Shown here: positions 35,401 through 43,440 of the stretch, piece by piece
Layout: every line of letters begins with the position of its first letter
Numbering within the stretch: position 1 is the stretch's first letter
From: CAMLJR01 sp964500675
GTDB lineage: Bacteria > Pseudomonadota > Gammaproteobacteria > Pseudomonadales > CAMLJR01
NCBI GenBank assembly: GCA_964500675.1
Contig: CAZCNY010000004.1
Location: 1-64,000 of the forward strand
Length of the DNA stretch: 64,000 bases
Reading direction: 5' to 3'
The notes under the pieces: generated by a model
The model's database searches: none
Seen by the model: only the letters and a program-made list of their open reading frames with translations
Told to the model about the DNA's origin: nothing
Translations under genes and position numbers: made by a program

Positions 35401-35928
35401 CGGAATCGATGCCGCGATAAACATATGCTCGGATTGATGTGGCAGCGATGACGAGCGCGCGGCGTGGTCGTCGCCCGCGATTGCCAGCACGCCGCCGTGG
35501 CGCGAAGTGCCAAACATATTGGCGTGTTTGATCGCATCCATGCTGCGATCGACACCGGGACCTTTGCCGTACCACATGCCGAACACGCCGTCGTATTTCG
35601 CGCCTTCGAAAATAGCGACCCGCTGCGAACCCCATACCGCTGTCGCGGCGAGATCTTCGTTAACGCCCGGTTGAAAATGGATATGATGCTTTTGCAGAAA
35701 CGGTTTGGCTTTCCATAGCGTTTGATCCAGGCCGGCGAGCGGCGAACCGCGATAACCCGAAATAAATCCTGCGGTATTTAACCCGCGTTCACAATCGCGC
35801 TGATGTTGCAGGATGGGCAGACGGACGAGCGCTTCGATGCCCGTGATATAGGCGCAGGTGGTATCGAGCGCCCATTTGTCGTCAAGACTTATACAACGGT
35901 TATCAAGAACAGGCGAACGCAAGGCCAT
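32407..35928 (-). CDS. Fused indolepyruvate:ferredoxin oxidoreductase
   Basis: 1173-aa single-chain enzyme of the IorA-IorB fusion type that oxidatively decarboxylates aryl-2-oxoacids (from aromatic or branched amino acids) to acyl-CoA. The order is: pyrimidine-binding domain (GFISGYRGSPLAGLDQ), TPP domain (SGCPHNTSTRVPEGSRA, GDGTYFHSGI), a cysteine cluster region (CEGCGDCSKTSNC and CNKDFSCVDGFC), then the gamma-type domain (VVAGVGGTGVLTAAALIA) and a C-terminal helical extension. The ATG at 35928 is chosen because AGGAGGG precedes it; the longer frame from 35961 lacks support. It is divergent from an AsnC-family gene. Confidence 0.93.
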   Translation of the reverse strand: MALRSPVLDNRCISLDDKWALDTTCAYITGIEALVRLPILQHQRDCERGLNTAGFISGYRGSPLAGLDQTLWKAKPFLQKHHIHFQPGVNEDLAATAVWGSQRVAIFEGAKYDGVFGMWYGKGPGVDRSMDAIKHANMFGTSRHGGVLAIAGDDHAARSSSLPHQSEHMFIAASIPVLNPANVQEVLDLGVYGWELSRYCGAWVALKAVTDNMDSAISAEIDPHRVNIIIPDRFALPDDGVHARWPDTPLAQEKRLNKYKIYAAREFARVNKLNRIVIDSARPRLGIITTGKAHLDVMQALEDLGIDDNEAARIGLRVYKLGMSWPLEPITTHEFARGLEEILVVEEKRSIVEDQLTSQLYNWPVVERPRVIGEFDESGDDLLPNTGELTPALVAQVIAARIRRFYTSAAIEKRLALYRDKERRKEQTLNARAALVERVPHYCSGCPHNTSTRVPEGSRAVGGIGCHYMATWMPDRNTHTFTQMGGEGAPWVGQAPFTSTPHIFQNLGDGTYFHSGILAIRQTIAAGVNITYKILHNDAVAMTGGQKVDGDLSLEKLVYQLRGEGVQRIAVVSDNPDEFRRALTKFSGLTIDHRRRLDAIQKELRETRGTTVLIYRQTCAAEKRRRRKNNAMIDPPKRVFINAAVCEGCGDCSKTSNCLSVVPLETELGRKRRIDQEACNKDFSCVDGFCPAFVTVHGGGLRKPLPVAIETQPALPTPRRPTINGPDLKTPWNIVVAGVGGTGVLTAAALIAMAAHIEGKGCATMNQTGLAQKFGAVVSHVRIAARQSDIKAVRIAACDADLLLGCDLAVAASNDALTRVNSERSHAVVNTATAPTAAFVFDPDVNISENDLRAALASEVGPGKTQFMNAAGLVQKLLGSTACTNIFLLGFAYQKGLLPVSADALLQAIALNGVEVEENRRAFFWGRHAAVELAGLYKQAGFDAAVWQPLENIDDIITDRRARLIVYQSEAYAQRYADYVEQVRRCEAALTERSDFALSKIVARNLYKLMAYKDEYEVARLYSDGEFKQQLEETFSGDYQLKIYLSPPLFARNDPATGRPRKYAVPGWILKTFGLLAKFKSLRGTPFDIFGYTEERRSERDLIENYCGAIRHVIAKLSRENYSIALEIAALPEKIRGYGPVKMRSIEQAQKRETELLARFTALSGSTIFYRAA

Positions 35929-35951
35929 GATGTCCCTCCTACCGCCGATTG

Positions 35952-35984
35952 TTTTGTACAAAAAACCTTTTTTTGTTCGAAAAA
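35952..35984. promoter_or_regulatory. Paired AT-flanked palindromes, probable Lrp/AsnC sites
   Basis: A perfect 12-bp palindrome TTTTGTACAAAA (35952-35963) and a second T-run/TTCGAA/A-run dyad (35968-35984) have centres 21 bp apart, two helical turns. They sit 24-56 bp upstream of the oxidoreductase ATG in the gap shared with the AsnC-type gene. Two same-face AT-flanked dyads are what Lrp-family octamers bind. Confidence 0.6.
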
Positions 35985-36101
35985 GCCGGTTCCTTCTAAA
36001 AACTTTAGTCGCTATATTCGGAAATGTTTATGTTATTTGCGGTCCCAAATCTATACTGACAGCATAATTAATACGGCTCTTTTGGTTTGGGAGGCAAGGT
36101 A

Positions 36102-36578
36102 ATGCCTATAGAACTGAATCAAAAGGACATCGCGATACTGCGATTATTGCAACAGGACGCAAGCCTTACCTCCACCGCCATTGCGGAACGCCTCAATCTG
36201 TCACAATCTCCCTGTTGGCGGCGTATCAATCACATCGAACAAGAAGGTCTTATACGACGGCGCGTGGCGTTGCTCGATCGTGAAAAACTCGGTATGGACG
36301 TAGTGGTATTCGCCACGCTCAATCTATCCGCGCACGGCCGCGAACACATCGAGCATTTTGAAAGCGAGATTCGGAAATTTCCCGAGGTCATGGAGTGCTA
36401 CACGATGACGGGTGCATGGGATTACATGCTCAAAATCATTGTGCGCGATGTCCGCCATTACGAGCAGTTCATTCGCGAGAATCTACTGACGATGCCGGCG
36501 ATCCGCGAGATACATTCGCATATCGCGGTAACGGAAATCAAAAACACGACGGAGCTGCCGCTGGATACACAGATGTAA
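36102..36578 (+). CDS. Lrp/AsnC-family transcriptional regulator
   Basis: 158-aa regulator with an N-terminal winged helix (LNQKDIAILRLLQQDASLTS, SPCWRRINHIEQEGLI) and a C-terminal RAM ligand domain (VMECYTMTGAWDYMLKI). The ATG at 36102, eight bases after GGGAGG, is preferred to a TTG 15 bp earlier. Divergent from the indolepyruvate oxidoreductase, it probably senses an amino or keto acid and controls that gene. Confidence 0.93.
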   Translation: MPIELNQKDIAILRLLQQDASLTSTAIAERLNLSQSPCWRRINHIEQEGLIRRRVALLDREKLGMDVVVFATLNLSAHGREHIEHFESEIRKFPEVMECYTMTGAWDYMLKIIVRDVRHYEQFIRENLLTMPAIREIHSHIAVTEIKNTTELPLDTQM

Positions 36579-36593
36579 CTGCGGTTGCACTTT

Positions 36594-37376
36594 TTACAAC
36601 GACTGCACCAAATGCCCGCCGTCGACCGGCAGCGCGATACCGTTTATAAATGAACCCGCATCGCTCGCGAGCAACAATAGCGGCGCGGTCAATTCGTGCA
36701 ACTCACCCCAGCGACCCGCTGGCGTCTGCTGAATAAATTCGAGGCCTTTTTCTGTTTTGAAAAATGCTTCGTTCATCTCGGTGTGAAAATAACCCGGACA
36801 GATCGCGTTGACGCGTATGCGATCGCGCGCCAATTCGAGCGCCATCGTCTTCGTCAATTGCACAACGCCGGCTTTCGACGTGGCGTACAGCGATAAACCG
36901 AGGCCGGGCTGCAAAGCCAAAATCGACGCGATATTGATGATGCTGCCGCCGCTGTCGTGCGCACGCATGCGATCGATGCAATGCCGCGATATGCGCCACA
37001 CCGATTTGAGATTGGTCTCCATGAATTTATCCCAATCGGCTTCAGTGGTTTTGACAAAACGGTGCGAGGTGCCGATGCCGGCGCTATTGACGAGGATCTC
37101 GACGTTGCCGGCGATCTTATCGATCTGCTCGAAGGCGCGCGCAACTTCGTCGGCATTCGTGACATCCATGCTCACCGCATAGGCGTTACCGTCTGCTGCG
37201 TTAATTTCGTCGACGAGTTTTTCGAGCCGATCGCGACGCCGCGCACAGGCGATGACGCGCGCGCCGGCCTGCGCCAATACCTTGCAGAAATGCGCACCGA
37301 GTCCGCTCGACGCGCCCGTAACGAGAGCGGTGCGCCCGCTCAAATCGAATGTATCCAACAGATGCTGTATCGTCAT
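36594..37376 (-). CDS. Short-chain dehydrogenase/reductase (FabG-like)
   Basis: 260-aa classical SDR. TGASSGLG (20-27) binds NAD(P); NSAG at 97-100; catalytic Ser151, Tyr164 and Lys168 are in IASILALQPG and YATSKAG. The C-terminal CPGYFHTEMNEAFF is a family segment. The substrate cannot be read from sequence. It is convergent with the AsnC gene (15-bp gap). A 19-bp tandem repeat lies 52 bp upstream of its start. Confidence 0.92.
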   Translation of the reverse strand: MTIQHLLDTFDLSGRTALVTGASSGLGAHFCKVLAQAGARVIACARRRDRLEKLVDEINAADGNAYAVSMDVTNADEVARAFEQIDKIAGNVEILVNSAGIGTSHRFVKTTEADWDKFMETNLKSVWRISRHCIDRMRAHDSGGSIINIASILALQPGLGLSLYATSKAGVVQLTKTMALELARDRIRVNAICPGYFHTEMNEAFFKTEKGLEFIQQTPAGRWGELHELTAPLLLLASDAGSFINGIALPVDGGHLVQSL

Positions 37377-37427
37377 GATCGTGCTCCGTCAGTAAGCAAG
37401 AAAACATTATCCATCATGTCAGATGCG

Positions 37428-37473
37428 ATCTGTACCTTTCGACTTAATCTGTACCTTTCGACTTAACCTGTAC
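37428..37473. repeat. Tandem 19-bp repeat in a divergent promoter gap
   Basis: ATCTGTACCTTTCGACTTA occurs at 37428-37446 and exactly again at 37447-37465, followed by a partial third ACCTGTAC to 37473. It lies between the SDR start (37376) and the CDF gene. The thrice-repeated CTGTAC at a 19-bp spacing could be an operator array or a slippage product. Confidence 0.8.
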
Positions 37474-37526
37474 AACGCGCGCAAATTTGCAAACAATGGG
37501 TGCCCGCTACGCAAAACCGAGACATC

Positions 37527-38453
37527 ATGACTGGCCCTGATCACGCGCATCACCACAAGCATCGCCACGACCACGCGCATTCGCACACTGCATCAGGCCA
37601 GCGCGAAAGCCAGCGTATCAGCTTCGCATTTTGGCTCAACCTTGCTTTCACCATTATCGAAATTATCGGCGGCGTACTCACCAACAGCGTCGCGATTTTA
37701 TCGGATGCGATTCACGATCTCGGCGATACCCTCGCCATCGGCATGGGCTGGCTCGCCAGCCGGCTCGCCAAACGGCGCCCGAACGAGGCATACACCTACG
37801 GCTATCGCCGCCTGTCGCTGCTGAGCGCGCTCACGCTCGGGGTGATACTCGTGATTGGCTCGGCCATCATTCTCGTCAACGCGATACCGCGCCTGTGGCA
37901 ACCGCAGACGCCGCACACAGTGGGCATGTTTTGGCTCGCCTTGCTCGGCATCGCCGTGAATGGCGCCGCCGCACTGCGTTTACGCGGCGGCAGTACCCAA
38001 AATGAAAAAATGCTGAGCTGGCATCTACTCGAAGATGTGCTCGGCTGGGTGGCGGTACTCATTGCGAGCATTGCGATTCACTACACGGGTTGGAGCATTA
38101 TCGATCCACTGCTCAGCATTGGCTTTACATTGTTCATTCTTTTTAATGTGCTGCGCAATTTGAGCGATACGCTGCGTTTGTTTCTGCAGAAATCGCCCGA
38201 CGCTGCGCTGATGGATACGATTCAACAACAACTACACAGTCTGAGCGGCGTGCAAGCGCTGCATCACGTGCATTTATGGTCGCTCGATGGCGAACATCAC
38301 GTGCTCACCGCGCACATCGTCTTGTCGCAGAACCTGACCACTGCCGAGCAACTTGAATTGAAACAGCAGATTCATCGCACACTGGAACCGCATCGGCTGG
38401 TGCACACCACGATCGAATTTGAATTTCCCGACGAAGTCTGTCGCGATCATTGA
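37527..38453 (+). CDS. Cation diffusion facilitator (Zn/Co/Cd exporter)
   Basis: 308-aa CDF proton antiporter of the ZitB/CzcD class. The cytoplasmic N-terminus is His-rich (HAHHHKHRHDHAHSH). Transmembrane metal site residues are seen in AILSDAIHDLGD (helix 2) and SWHLLEDVLGW (helix 5). The C-terminal domain HHVHLWSLDGEHHVLTAHIV is typical. The ATG at 37527 is preferred; a GTG at 37500 would add nine residues. Substrate is probably zinc. Confidence 0.92.
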   Translation: MTGPDHAHHHKHRHDHAHSHTASGQRESQRISFAFWLNLAFTIIEIIGGVLTNSVAILSDAIHDLGDTLAIGMGWLASRLAKRRPNEAYTYGYRRLSLLSALTLGVILVIGSAIILVNAIPRLWQPQTPHTVGMFWLALLGIAVNGAAALRLRGGSTQNEKMLSWHLLEDVLGWVAVLIASIAIHYTGWSIIDPLLSIGFTLFILFNVLRNLSDTLRLFLQKSPDAALMDTIQQQLHSLSGVQALHHVHLWSLDGEHHVLTAHIVLSQNLTTAEQLELKQQIHRTLEPHRLVHTTIEFEFPDEVCRDH

Positions 38454-38514
38454 TGCAGGCGATCGTCACTCATTAAAAGCCATCGTCGCCAAAGAAAGAG
38501 GAACTTGCACAGCC

Positions 38515-38955
38515 ATGCTCGCCGAATCCACTGTCACTTCGATCGCGCATCTGATTCAACTGTCGGTCGCGCCGGTATTTTTATTGACAGGTGTCGGCTC
38601 GATGCTCGGCGTGTTAACCGGGCGCGTCGGCCGCATCGTCGACCGCGCGCGCAAGCTCGAAAGCGATTTACCGAAAACCCCGGCACCGCAGCACGCTGAA
38701 ATTCGGACGGAATTACGCCGCCTATCGCAGCGCGCACATTTGACCTACTGGGCAATCAGCCTTTGCACCGTGTGCGCTCTGCTCGTGTGTACGATGATCG
38801 CATTGTTATTTATCGGCGATTTTGTTTCGGTGCGTATGGCCGAAGTGGTCGGCCTGCTGTTCGTGATCGCGATGCTGTCGCTGATCTGTGGTCTGTTGTG
38901 CTTCCTGCGCGAAGTTTATATGGCTATTTGCTATCTGCGAGTTGAGTTGAACTGA
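38515..38955 (+). CDS. DUF2721-family membrane protein
   Basis: 146-aa protein with three hydrophobic helices: HLIQLSVAPVFLLTGVGSML, the WAISLCTVCALLVCTMIALL region and LLFVIAMLSLICGLLCFL. A charged loop (GRVGRIVDRARKLE) follows the first. This is the DUF2721 pattern, function unknown. The ATG at 38515 follows a weak GAGGA. It lies 61 bp after the CDF gene and may be cotranscribed. Confidence 0.82.
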   Translation: MLAESTVTSIAHLIQLSVAPVFLLTGVGSMLGVLTGRVGRIVDRARKLESDLPKTPAPQHAEIRTELRRLSQRAHLTYWAISLCTVCALLVCTMIALLFIGDFVSVRMAEVVGLLFVIAMLSLICGLLCFLREVYMAICYLRVELN

Positions 38956-38974
38956 AACCGAGTTGAACTGAAAC
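38944..38974. repeat. 16-bp-period tandem repeat at a gene end
   Basis: GAGTTGAACTGAAAC occurs at 38944-38958 and again at 38960-38974, one base between. The first copy contains the DUF2721 stop codon, so the duplication adds no coding change. Confidence 0.75.
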
Positions 38975-39003
38975 ACTGCGCGAACGACATAAGCACGATA
39001 TCG

Positions 39004-40467
39004 CTAGCCGAGTTCAACGCGCTCGATTTTTCGATCGGCAAATTTTTCGTCGGGCGATAGCTGCCAAAATATCCACGCCGATGCGAGTGTGATCAGACCA
39101 ACGCTGAGGAACGTCGCGTGAAAAGCAGTGAGCGCCAGCGCAATCGTGCCGCGGCCGAAATGCTCTTCGAAATTCGCGAGCAGCGCGCCGGCTGTCGCCA
39201 CCGCAAGACTCATTGACAACATCATCACCATCGATAACAAACTATTCCCGCCGCTGGCTTGGTTGCCCTGCAGATCTTTCAGCGCAACGGTATTCATCGC
39301 GGTGAATTGCATCGAGTTGATACCGCCGAACACCGTCAATTGCACGATGCGCAACCACAGCGGTTGCTGCGGTGAAATCAGCGCGAACGAGGCGATGATG
39401 ACACCGAGCGCAAGCGTATTGCTGATCAGCATGTAGCGGTAGCCGAAGCGTTTTATTAACCGCATCGCCAACGGCTTCGCCGACACGCTGGCGGCAGCAA
39501 TCGGCAGCATCATGAGCCCGGCTTGCAATGGGCTGTAGCCAAGGCAAATTTGAAAAAGCAGCGGATTGAGAAACGGCATGCTGCCGCAACCGATGCGCGC
39601 GAATAAATTGCCCAGCAGGCCGACGCTAAACGTCGGCACCCGAAATAGCGCGGGCGCGAACAACGGCTGCGGTTTGCGCACGGCATGCAAACAATACGCG
39701 GCAATACTGGCAAGACCGAACACGAGCAATACACGCACCGTCGCGGTCTGCATGCCGAGTCCGGCGAGGCCATCGAGTGCGAGCGATATCGCCACCATTC
39801 CAAACGCAAGCATCGCATAGCCCGCGCCGTCGAACCGCGTGATCGCATGCTCACGGCTATCGGGCATGTAGAAATAGGTCGCAACCAGACCGATAACACC
39901 GATCGGCGCATTGATTAAAAATATCCAAGGCCACGATGCCATCTGCACAAGGAAGCCGCCAAGCGTCGGCCCGATCAACGGGCCGATCAGCGCCGGCATC
40001 GTGACATAGCTCATCGCGCGCAAAAATCTTTCTTGCGGAAATGCGCGCAACACAGCGAGGCGGCCGACCGGCATCAGCATCGCTCCGCCGAGCCCCTGCA
40101 GCACACGCGCGGCAACCAGCTGCGTGAGCGTTTGGGAAAATGCGCAACACAGCGAGCCCGCAACGAATAATCCGATCGCGCTCATGAAAACACGACGCGT
40201 GCCGAAACGATCGGCAAGCCAACCCGTTGCTGGAATCAACATCGCCATCGTCAATGAATAGGCGACGACCACCGACTGCATGCGCAGCGGACGCTCGCCC
40301 AAACTGCGGGCCATCGCCGGCAATGCCGTATTGACGATGGTCGAGTCGAGCGTCTGCATGAAGAAGCCGACAGCGACCAGCCAAAGCAGAGGACTTAACG
40401 ATCTAGACGTATGCACGGGTTGGGCTTCAGAAGTCACTACGTAGCGACGCGCGTTGCAAGACGGCAT
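39004..40467 (-). CDS. mdtD: MFS multidrug transporter, DHA2 family (MdtD-like)
   Basis: 487-aa drug:H+ antiporter with 14 predicted helices. The opening VAVGFFMQTLDSTIVNTALP, then GWLADRFGTRRVF and GGAMLMPVGRLAVLR are close to E. coli MdtD/HsrA-type proteins. The C-terminal KDLQGNQASGGNSLLSMVM is also typical. The substrate is unknown. There is no adjacent membrane-fusion or TolC gene. A cytoplasmic N-terminal extension of 25 residues makes the start uncertain. Confidence 0.88.
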   Translation of the reverse strand: MPSCNARRYVVTSEAQPVHTSRSLSPLLWLVAVGFFMQTLDSTIVNTALPAMARSLGERPLRMQSVVVAYSLTMAMLIPATGWLADRFGTRRVFMSAIGLFVAGSLCCAFSQTLTQLVAARVLQGLGGAMLMPVGRLAVLRAFPQERFLRAMSYVTMPALIGPLIGPTLGGFLVQMASWPWIFLINAPIGVIGLVATYFYMPDSREHAITRFDGAGYAMLAFGMVAISLALDGLAGLGMQTATVRVLLVFGLASIAAYCLHAVRKPQPLFAPALFRVPTFSVGLLGNLFARIGCGSMPFLNPLLFQICLGYSPLQAGLMMLPIAAASVSAKPLAMRLIKRFGYRYMLISNTLALGVIIASFALISPQQPLWLRIVQLTVFGGINSMQFTAMNTVALKDLQGNQASGGNSLLSMVMMLSMSLAVATAGALLANFEEHFGRGTIALALTAFHATFLSVGLITLASAWIFWQLSPDEKFADRKIERVELG

Positions 40468-40801
40468 TATCGCATTACGAAAAAATTACGCGAACGTAAT
40501 AAATCGCGCACCCTGACTACGGCAAAAGTATAAAAGGTATGGATCGACTGGGCAGTATATAAAAGTGATCTATGCGATAGGTTGTCGAGACCACCGGGAC
40601 CGAGTATCGTTGAGCACTCTACAAGCAATTGGCCGTAAAGCGACAACAATAAGAGACGGGCGCTGCTGTATCCGAAGTCCATCGTATATTGATTCATCAG
40701 CTGTCGTGTAGTGCATGAGCGTTCGTTATTCGCATTAGCGCCCCGCTTGAAGTGCGCTGCTGCGCCCAAAATAATTAATACGTGTACGGAGACTGCATTC
40801 C
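40468..40801. other. Upstream region of a VPLPA-CTERM gene and mdtD-like gene
   Basis: 334-bp divergent gap with no credible coding frame. It must hold both promoters. CGGAGA at about 40787 is the likely ribosome site of the plus-strand gene. No convincing palindrome was found. Confidence 0.5.
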
Positions 40802-41524
40802 ATGCGTAAATTAAATCAATTAATCACCGCTGTCGCGACAACGTCGGTTTTGGCGCTGGTTACCCCATTGGCTTTTGCTGGCAGTGGTGCGCCCGTGCTT
40901 CCGTCAGTGGACCCCTGGTTGAGTGTGAACACCAGTGGCGACCTGATTCCGGCACCGGGTGGTGCCAACGATGGCTCGAATGATTTTGCATTTTCAGGCA
41001 GCAATACGTCGACGGGGCAATTTGCCGTCGATTGGAGCCTGACCGTGAATCCCGATCCGTTTATCGATGGCGCTATTACCATTACCAATTTGAGCAGCTC
41101 GGCGCAAAACTTCACGGTCAATTTAAATCTGCCGGTGTCCCCATCGTTTAGTCCTGGAGTAATGAGCGGCTCCATCGATGCAACCGTCTTCGACGCTAAC
41201 AACAGCGGATCTGCCACTCTGCAACCGCAAGCGGGTAATATTTATTTTGGTCGCATAGATGGTTCAAACGCACTGCTGCTGTTCGCTCAAGTTCTGAGTT
41301 GTAATGGCGCCGGCTGCAGCATAAATTCTAGCGATTCTCAAACATCCATTCCGGTCGCAGGCGTAAATACCAGCATCGGTACTAAATTGATGTTCAACCT
41401 GTCCGGAAACGATAAGGTGACATTTTCCACCCATTTTGAAGTCAATCCAGTGCCCCTACCCGCCAGCATCTGGTTGATGAGTTCAGCGGTGCTCGGACTG
41501 TTCGGGATGCGGCGCCGGCGTTAA
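40802..41524 (+). CDS. VPLPA/PEP-CTERM sorted surface protein
   Basis: 240-aa exported protein with signal peptide (ending near PLAFAGS) and a C-terminal sorting signal: VPLPASIWLMSSAVLGLF with the basic end MRRRR. The central region is Asn/Ser/Gly-rich, rather beta, with a Cys pair in SCNGAGC; the function is unknown. It is the second protein of this type in the window and unrelated in its central part to that at 29753-30337. Confidence 0.9.
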   Translation: MRKLNQLITAVATTSVLALVTPLAFAGSGAPVLPSVDPWLSVNTSGDLIPAPGGANDGSNDFAFSGSNTSTGQFAVDWSLTVNPDPFIDGAITITNLSSSAQNFTVNLNLPVSPSFSPGVMSGSIDATVFDANNSGSATLQPQAGNIYFGRIDGSNALLLFAQVLSCNGAGCSINSSDSQTSIPVAGVNTSIGTKLMFNLSGNDKVTFSTHFEVNPVPLPASIWLMSSAVLGLFGMRRRR

Positions 41525-41548
41525 TCATCGATAATGGGTTCTATCACG

Positions 41549-41578
41549 CCTCGATGCGCAAGCATCGAGGTTTTTTTT
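41549..41578 (+). terminator. Intrinsic terminator after VPLPA-CTERM gene
   Basis: A perfect 9-bp stem CCTCGATGC / GCATCGAGG with the tetraloop GCAA, followed by eight T residues, starting 25 bp after the stop codon. Textbook rho-independent terminator. Confidence 0.95.
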
Positions 41579-41692
41579 GTCGCGATAATTTGCGCGATCG
41601 TTTATAACCACCATCGCTCTTCGCACTTTTCTTTGCTGCATTTGCTAGGCTTTCGCGTTACAGTTCCGACAATCGCTTATGCAGATAGAGCA

Positions 41693-42058
41693 ATGAATAG
41701 AACGACAAAGTCCATCCTGCTATCGGCTCTCGTACTTCCGGGCGCCGGTCATTTGTATTTACGCAGTTATACGCGCGGGATTATTTTGCTGGCAATCTGC
41801 GCGGCTGCGCTGACCGATTTCATCCGTCGCGCCTGGCATGAAGCCGAATTGATCCGCGCGCGACTCATCGATGAAGTCAACGCCGGCGGCATGTTCGATC
41901 TCGATGCATTGATCGCTCACGCCACCGCGGCTGCGAATAGCATCGACAAAAAACCGTTCACACTCGCCGGTATCGTGCTGATCGCCTGTTGGCTGTTTGG
42001 CATTTTCGATAGCTATCGCCTGAGTAAGCGACTCGAAGAGACCGCCACATCACCATGA
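41693..42058 (+). CDS. Small two-helix membrane protein
   Basis: 121-aa protein of unknown function. Hydrophobic helices lie at about 7-40 (ILLSALVLPGAGHLYLRS, GIILLAICAAAL) and 90-105 (LAGIVLIACWLFGIF). The PGAGHLYLR stretch recalls TM2-like small membrane proteins. The ATG at 41693 is preferred over a longer frame that would start inside the upstream terminator region. Its stop overlaps the dgt start by 4 bp, so the two are cotranslated. Confidence 0.75.
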   Translation: MNRTTKSILLSALVLPGAGHLYLRSYTRGIILLAICAAALTDFIRRAWHEAELIRARLIDEVNAGGMFDLDALIAHATAAANSIDKKPFTLAGIVLIACWLFGIFDSYRLSKRLEETATSP

Positions 42059-43413
42059 TGCAATGGCGACAGCTGCTTAACAAAAACAGGCTCGGCAATC
42101 GCCCCGCGAAAGACGAATCGGGCCGCAATGCGTTTTTGCGCGATCACGATAAAATTATTTTTTCGGGCGCGTTTCGGCGGCTCGCGCGCAAAACGCAGGT
42201 GCACCCGCTCGCGAGCAACGATCATATTCACAATCGCCTGACGCACAGTCTCGAAGTGTCGTGCGTCGGGCGTACGCTCGGTATCCGTGTCGGTGAAGCG
42301 CTGCGCGCGCGGCAATTATTGCCGTCAGATATCGACGCAACCGATCTCGGCGATATCGTGCAATCGGCCTGTCTCGCGCACGACATCGGCAACCCGCCCT
42401 TCGGCCATACCGGCGAGCGCGCGATTCGCGCGTGGTTTCTCGAACGCGGCCAATGCTATCTCGAAGGGCTCGACACTTCGCAGCGCGCCGATCTCGAAAA
42501 TTTTGAAGGCAACGCGCAGGGTTTTCGTATTCTGACCAAATCCGAATACCATCAATACGATGGCGGCATGCGTTTGACCTACGCCACACTCGCGACATTT
42601 TTGAAATATCCGTGGCTCGCTGCAACCGCGAAAGCTGGCGTCACGCCGCGTCGCGATAAATTCAGCGCGTTCGGCGCCGAGCGTACGGCGTTTGTCGAAG
42701 TGTGCAATGCGACAGGATTGCGCCAGCGCGGTGACGATTTTTACAGCCGCCATCCGCTCGCGTTTTTAGTCGAAGCCGCCGACGATTTTTGTTACGCCAT
42801 CATCGACCTCGAAGATGGTCTCGAAATGAACTTGTTGCAATGGAGCGATGTGTTTCCGCTGCTGCAACCGATTCTGCCGCACAGCGAAGAAATTATTGAG
42901 TTGGTGCAATCGGATTTCCGTCCCGGTCGCAAAGCGGCGCTATTGCGCGGCAGCATTATCGAACATTTTATCGATGCCGGCGTAACCGCGTTTATGCAAC
43001 ATCACGACGAACTGCTTGCTGGCGACATCGATAGCGATTTGATTTCTCTGTGCGCCGCGCCCGTACGCGAAGCCGTGGAAGGCTCGAAGCAATTGGCCAA
43101 GACGCGCGTGTTCGAACATCCGCTTAAAATTGAACTGGAAATCGGCGCCTATCAAGTAATCGGCACCTTGCTCGACCGCTTGATCGAGGCCGCGATCGCT
43201 TACGCCGAAAATGATCTCAGTAATTTCCGCCATCAACGCTTGATCAATCTGATCGGTGCGCACACTTTTCCGCCCGACCTCGCGCGGTTGACGGCGATGC
43301 AAAAACGCTATCAATGCATCATGCGCGCGGTCGATTTCATTGCCGGCATGACCGACAACTACGCGACCTATTTAGCCAAGCAGTTTAACGGCTGGGCGGA
43401 AGTGCGGTATTAA
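42055..43413 (+). CDS. dgt: Deoxyguanosinetriphosphate triphosphohydrolase (dGTPase)
   Basis: 452-aa HD-domain enzyme that cleaves dGTP/dNTPs to nucleoside and tripolyphosphate. The metal-binding residues His64 (NRLTHSLEVS) and His109-Asp110 (AHDIGNPPFGHTGE) are intact. The N-terminal RNAFLRDHDKIIFSGAFRRL is typical of this family. It is coupled to the small membrane protein by a 4-bp overlap. Confidence 0.94.
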   Translation: MMQWRQLLNKNRLGNRPAKDESGRNAFLRDHDKIIFSGAFRRLARKTQVHPLASNDHIHNRLTHSLEVSCVGRTLGIRVGEALRARQLLPSDIDATDLGDIVQSACLAHDIGNPPFGHTGERAIRAWFLERGQCYLEGLDTSQRADLENFEGNAQGFRILTKSEYHQYDGGMRLTYATLATFLKYPWLAATAKAGVTPRRDKFSAFGAERTAFVEVCNATGLRQRGDDFYSRHPLAFLVEAADDFCYAIIDLEDGLEMNLLQWSDVFPLLQPILPHSEEIIELVQSDFRPGRKAALLRGSIIEHFIDAGVTAFMQHHDELLAGDIDSDLISLCAAPVREAVEGSKQLAKTRVFEHPLKIELEIGAYQVIGTLLDRLIEAAIAYAENDLSNFRHQRLINLIGAHTFPPDLARLTAMQKRYQCIMRAVDFIAGMTDNYATYLAKQFNGWAEVRY

Positions 43414-43440
43414 AAAATCTTATTTCATCCATTATTGCTT

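Noticed and set aside
41640..41653. ATTTGCTAGGCTTT upstream of the small membrane protein and again at 62423-62436 upstream of mshI
   Set aside because: A shared 14-mer is expected several times by chance in 64 kb; without more copies it is not evidence of a common promoter.
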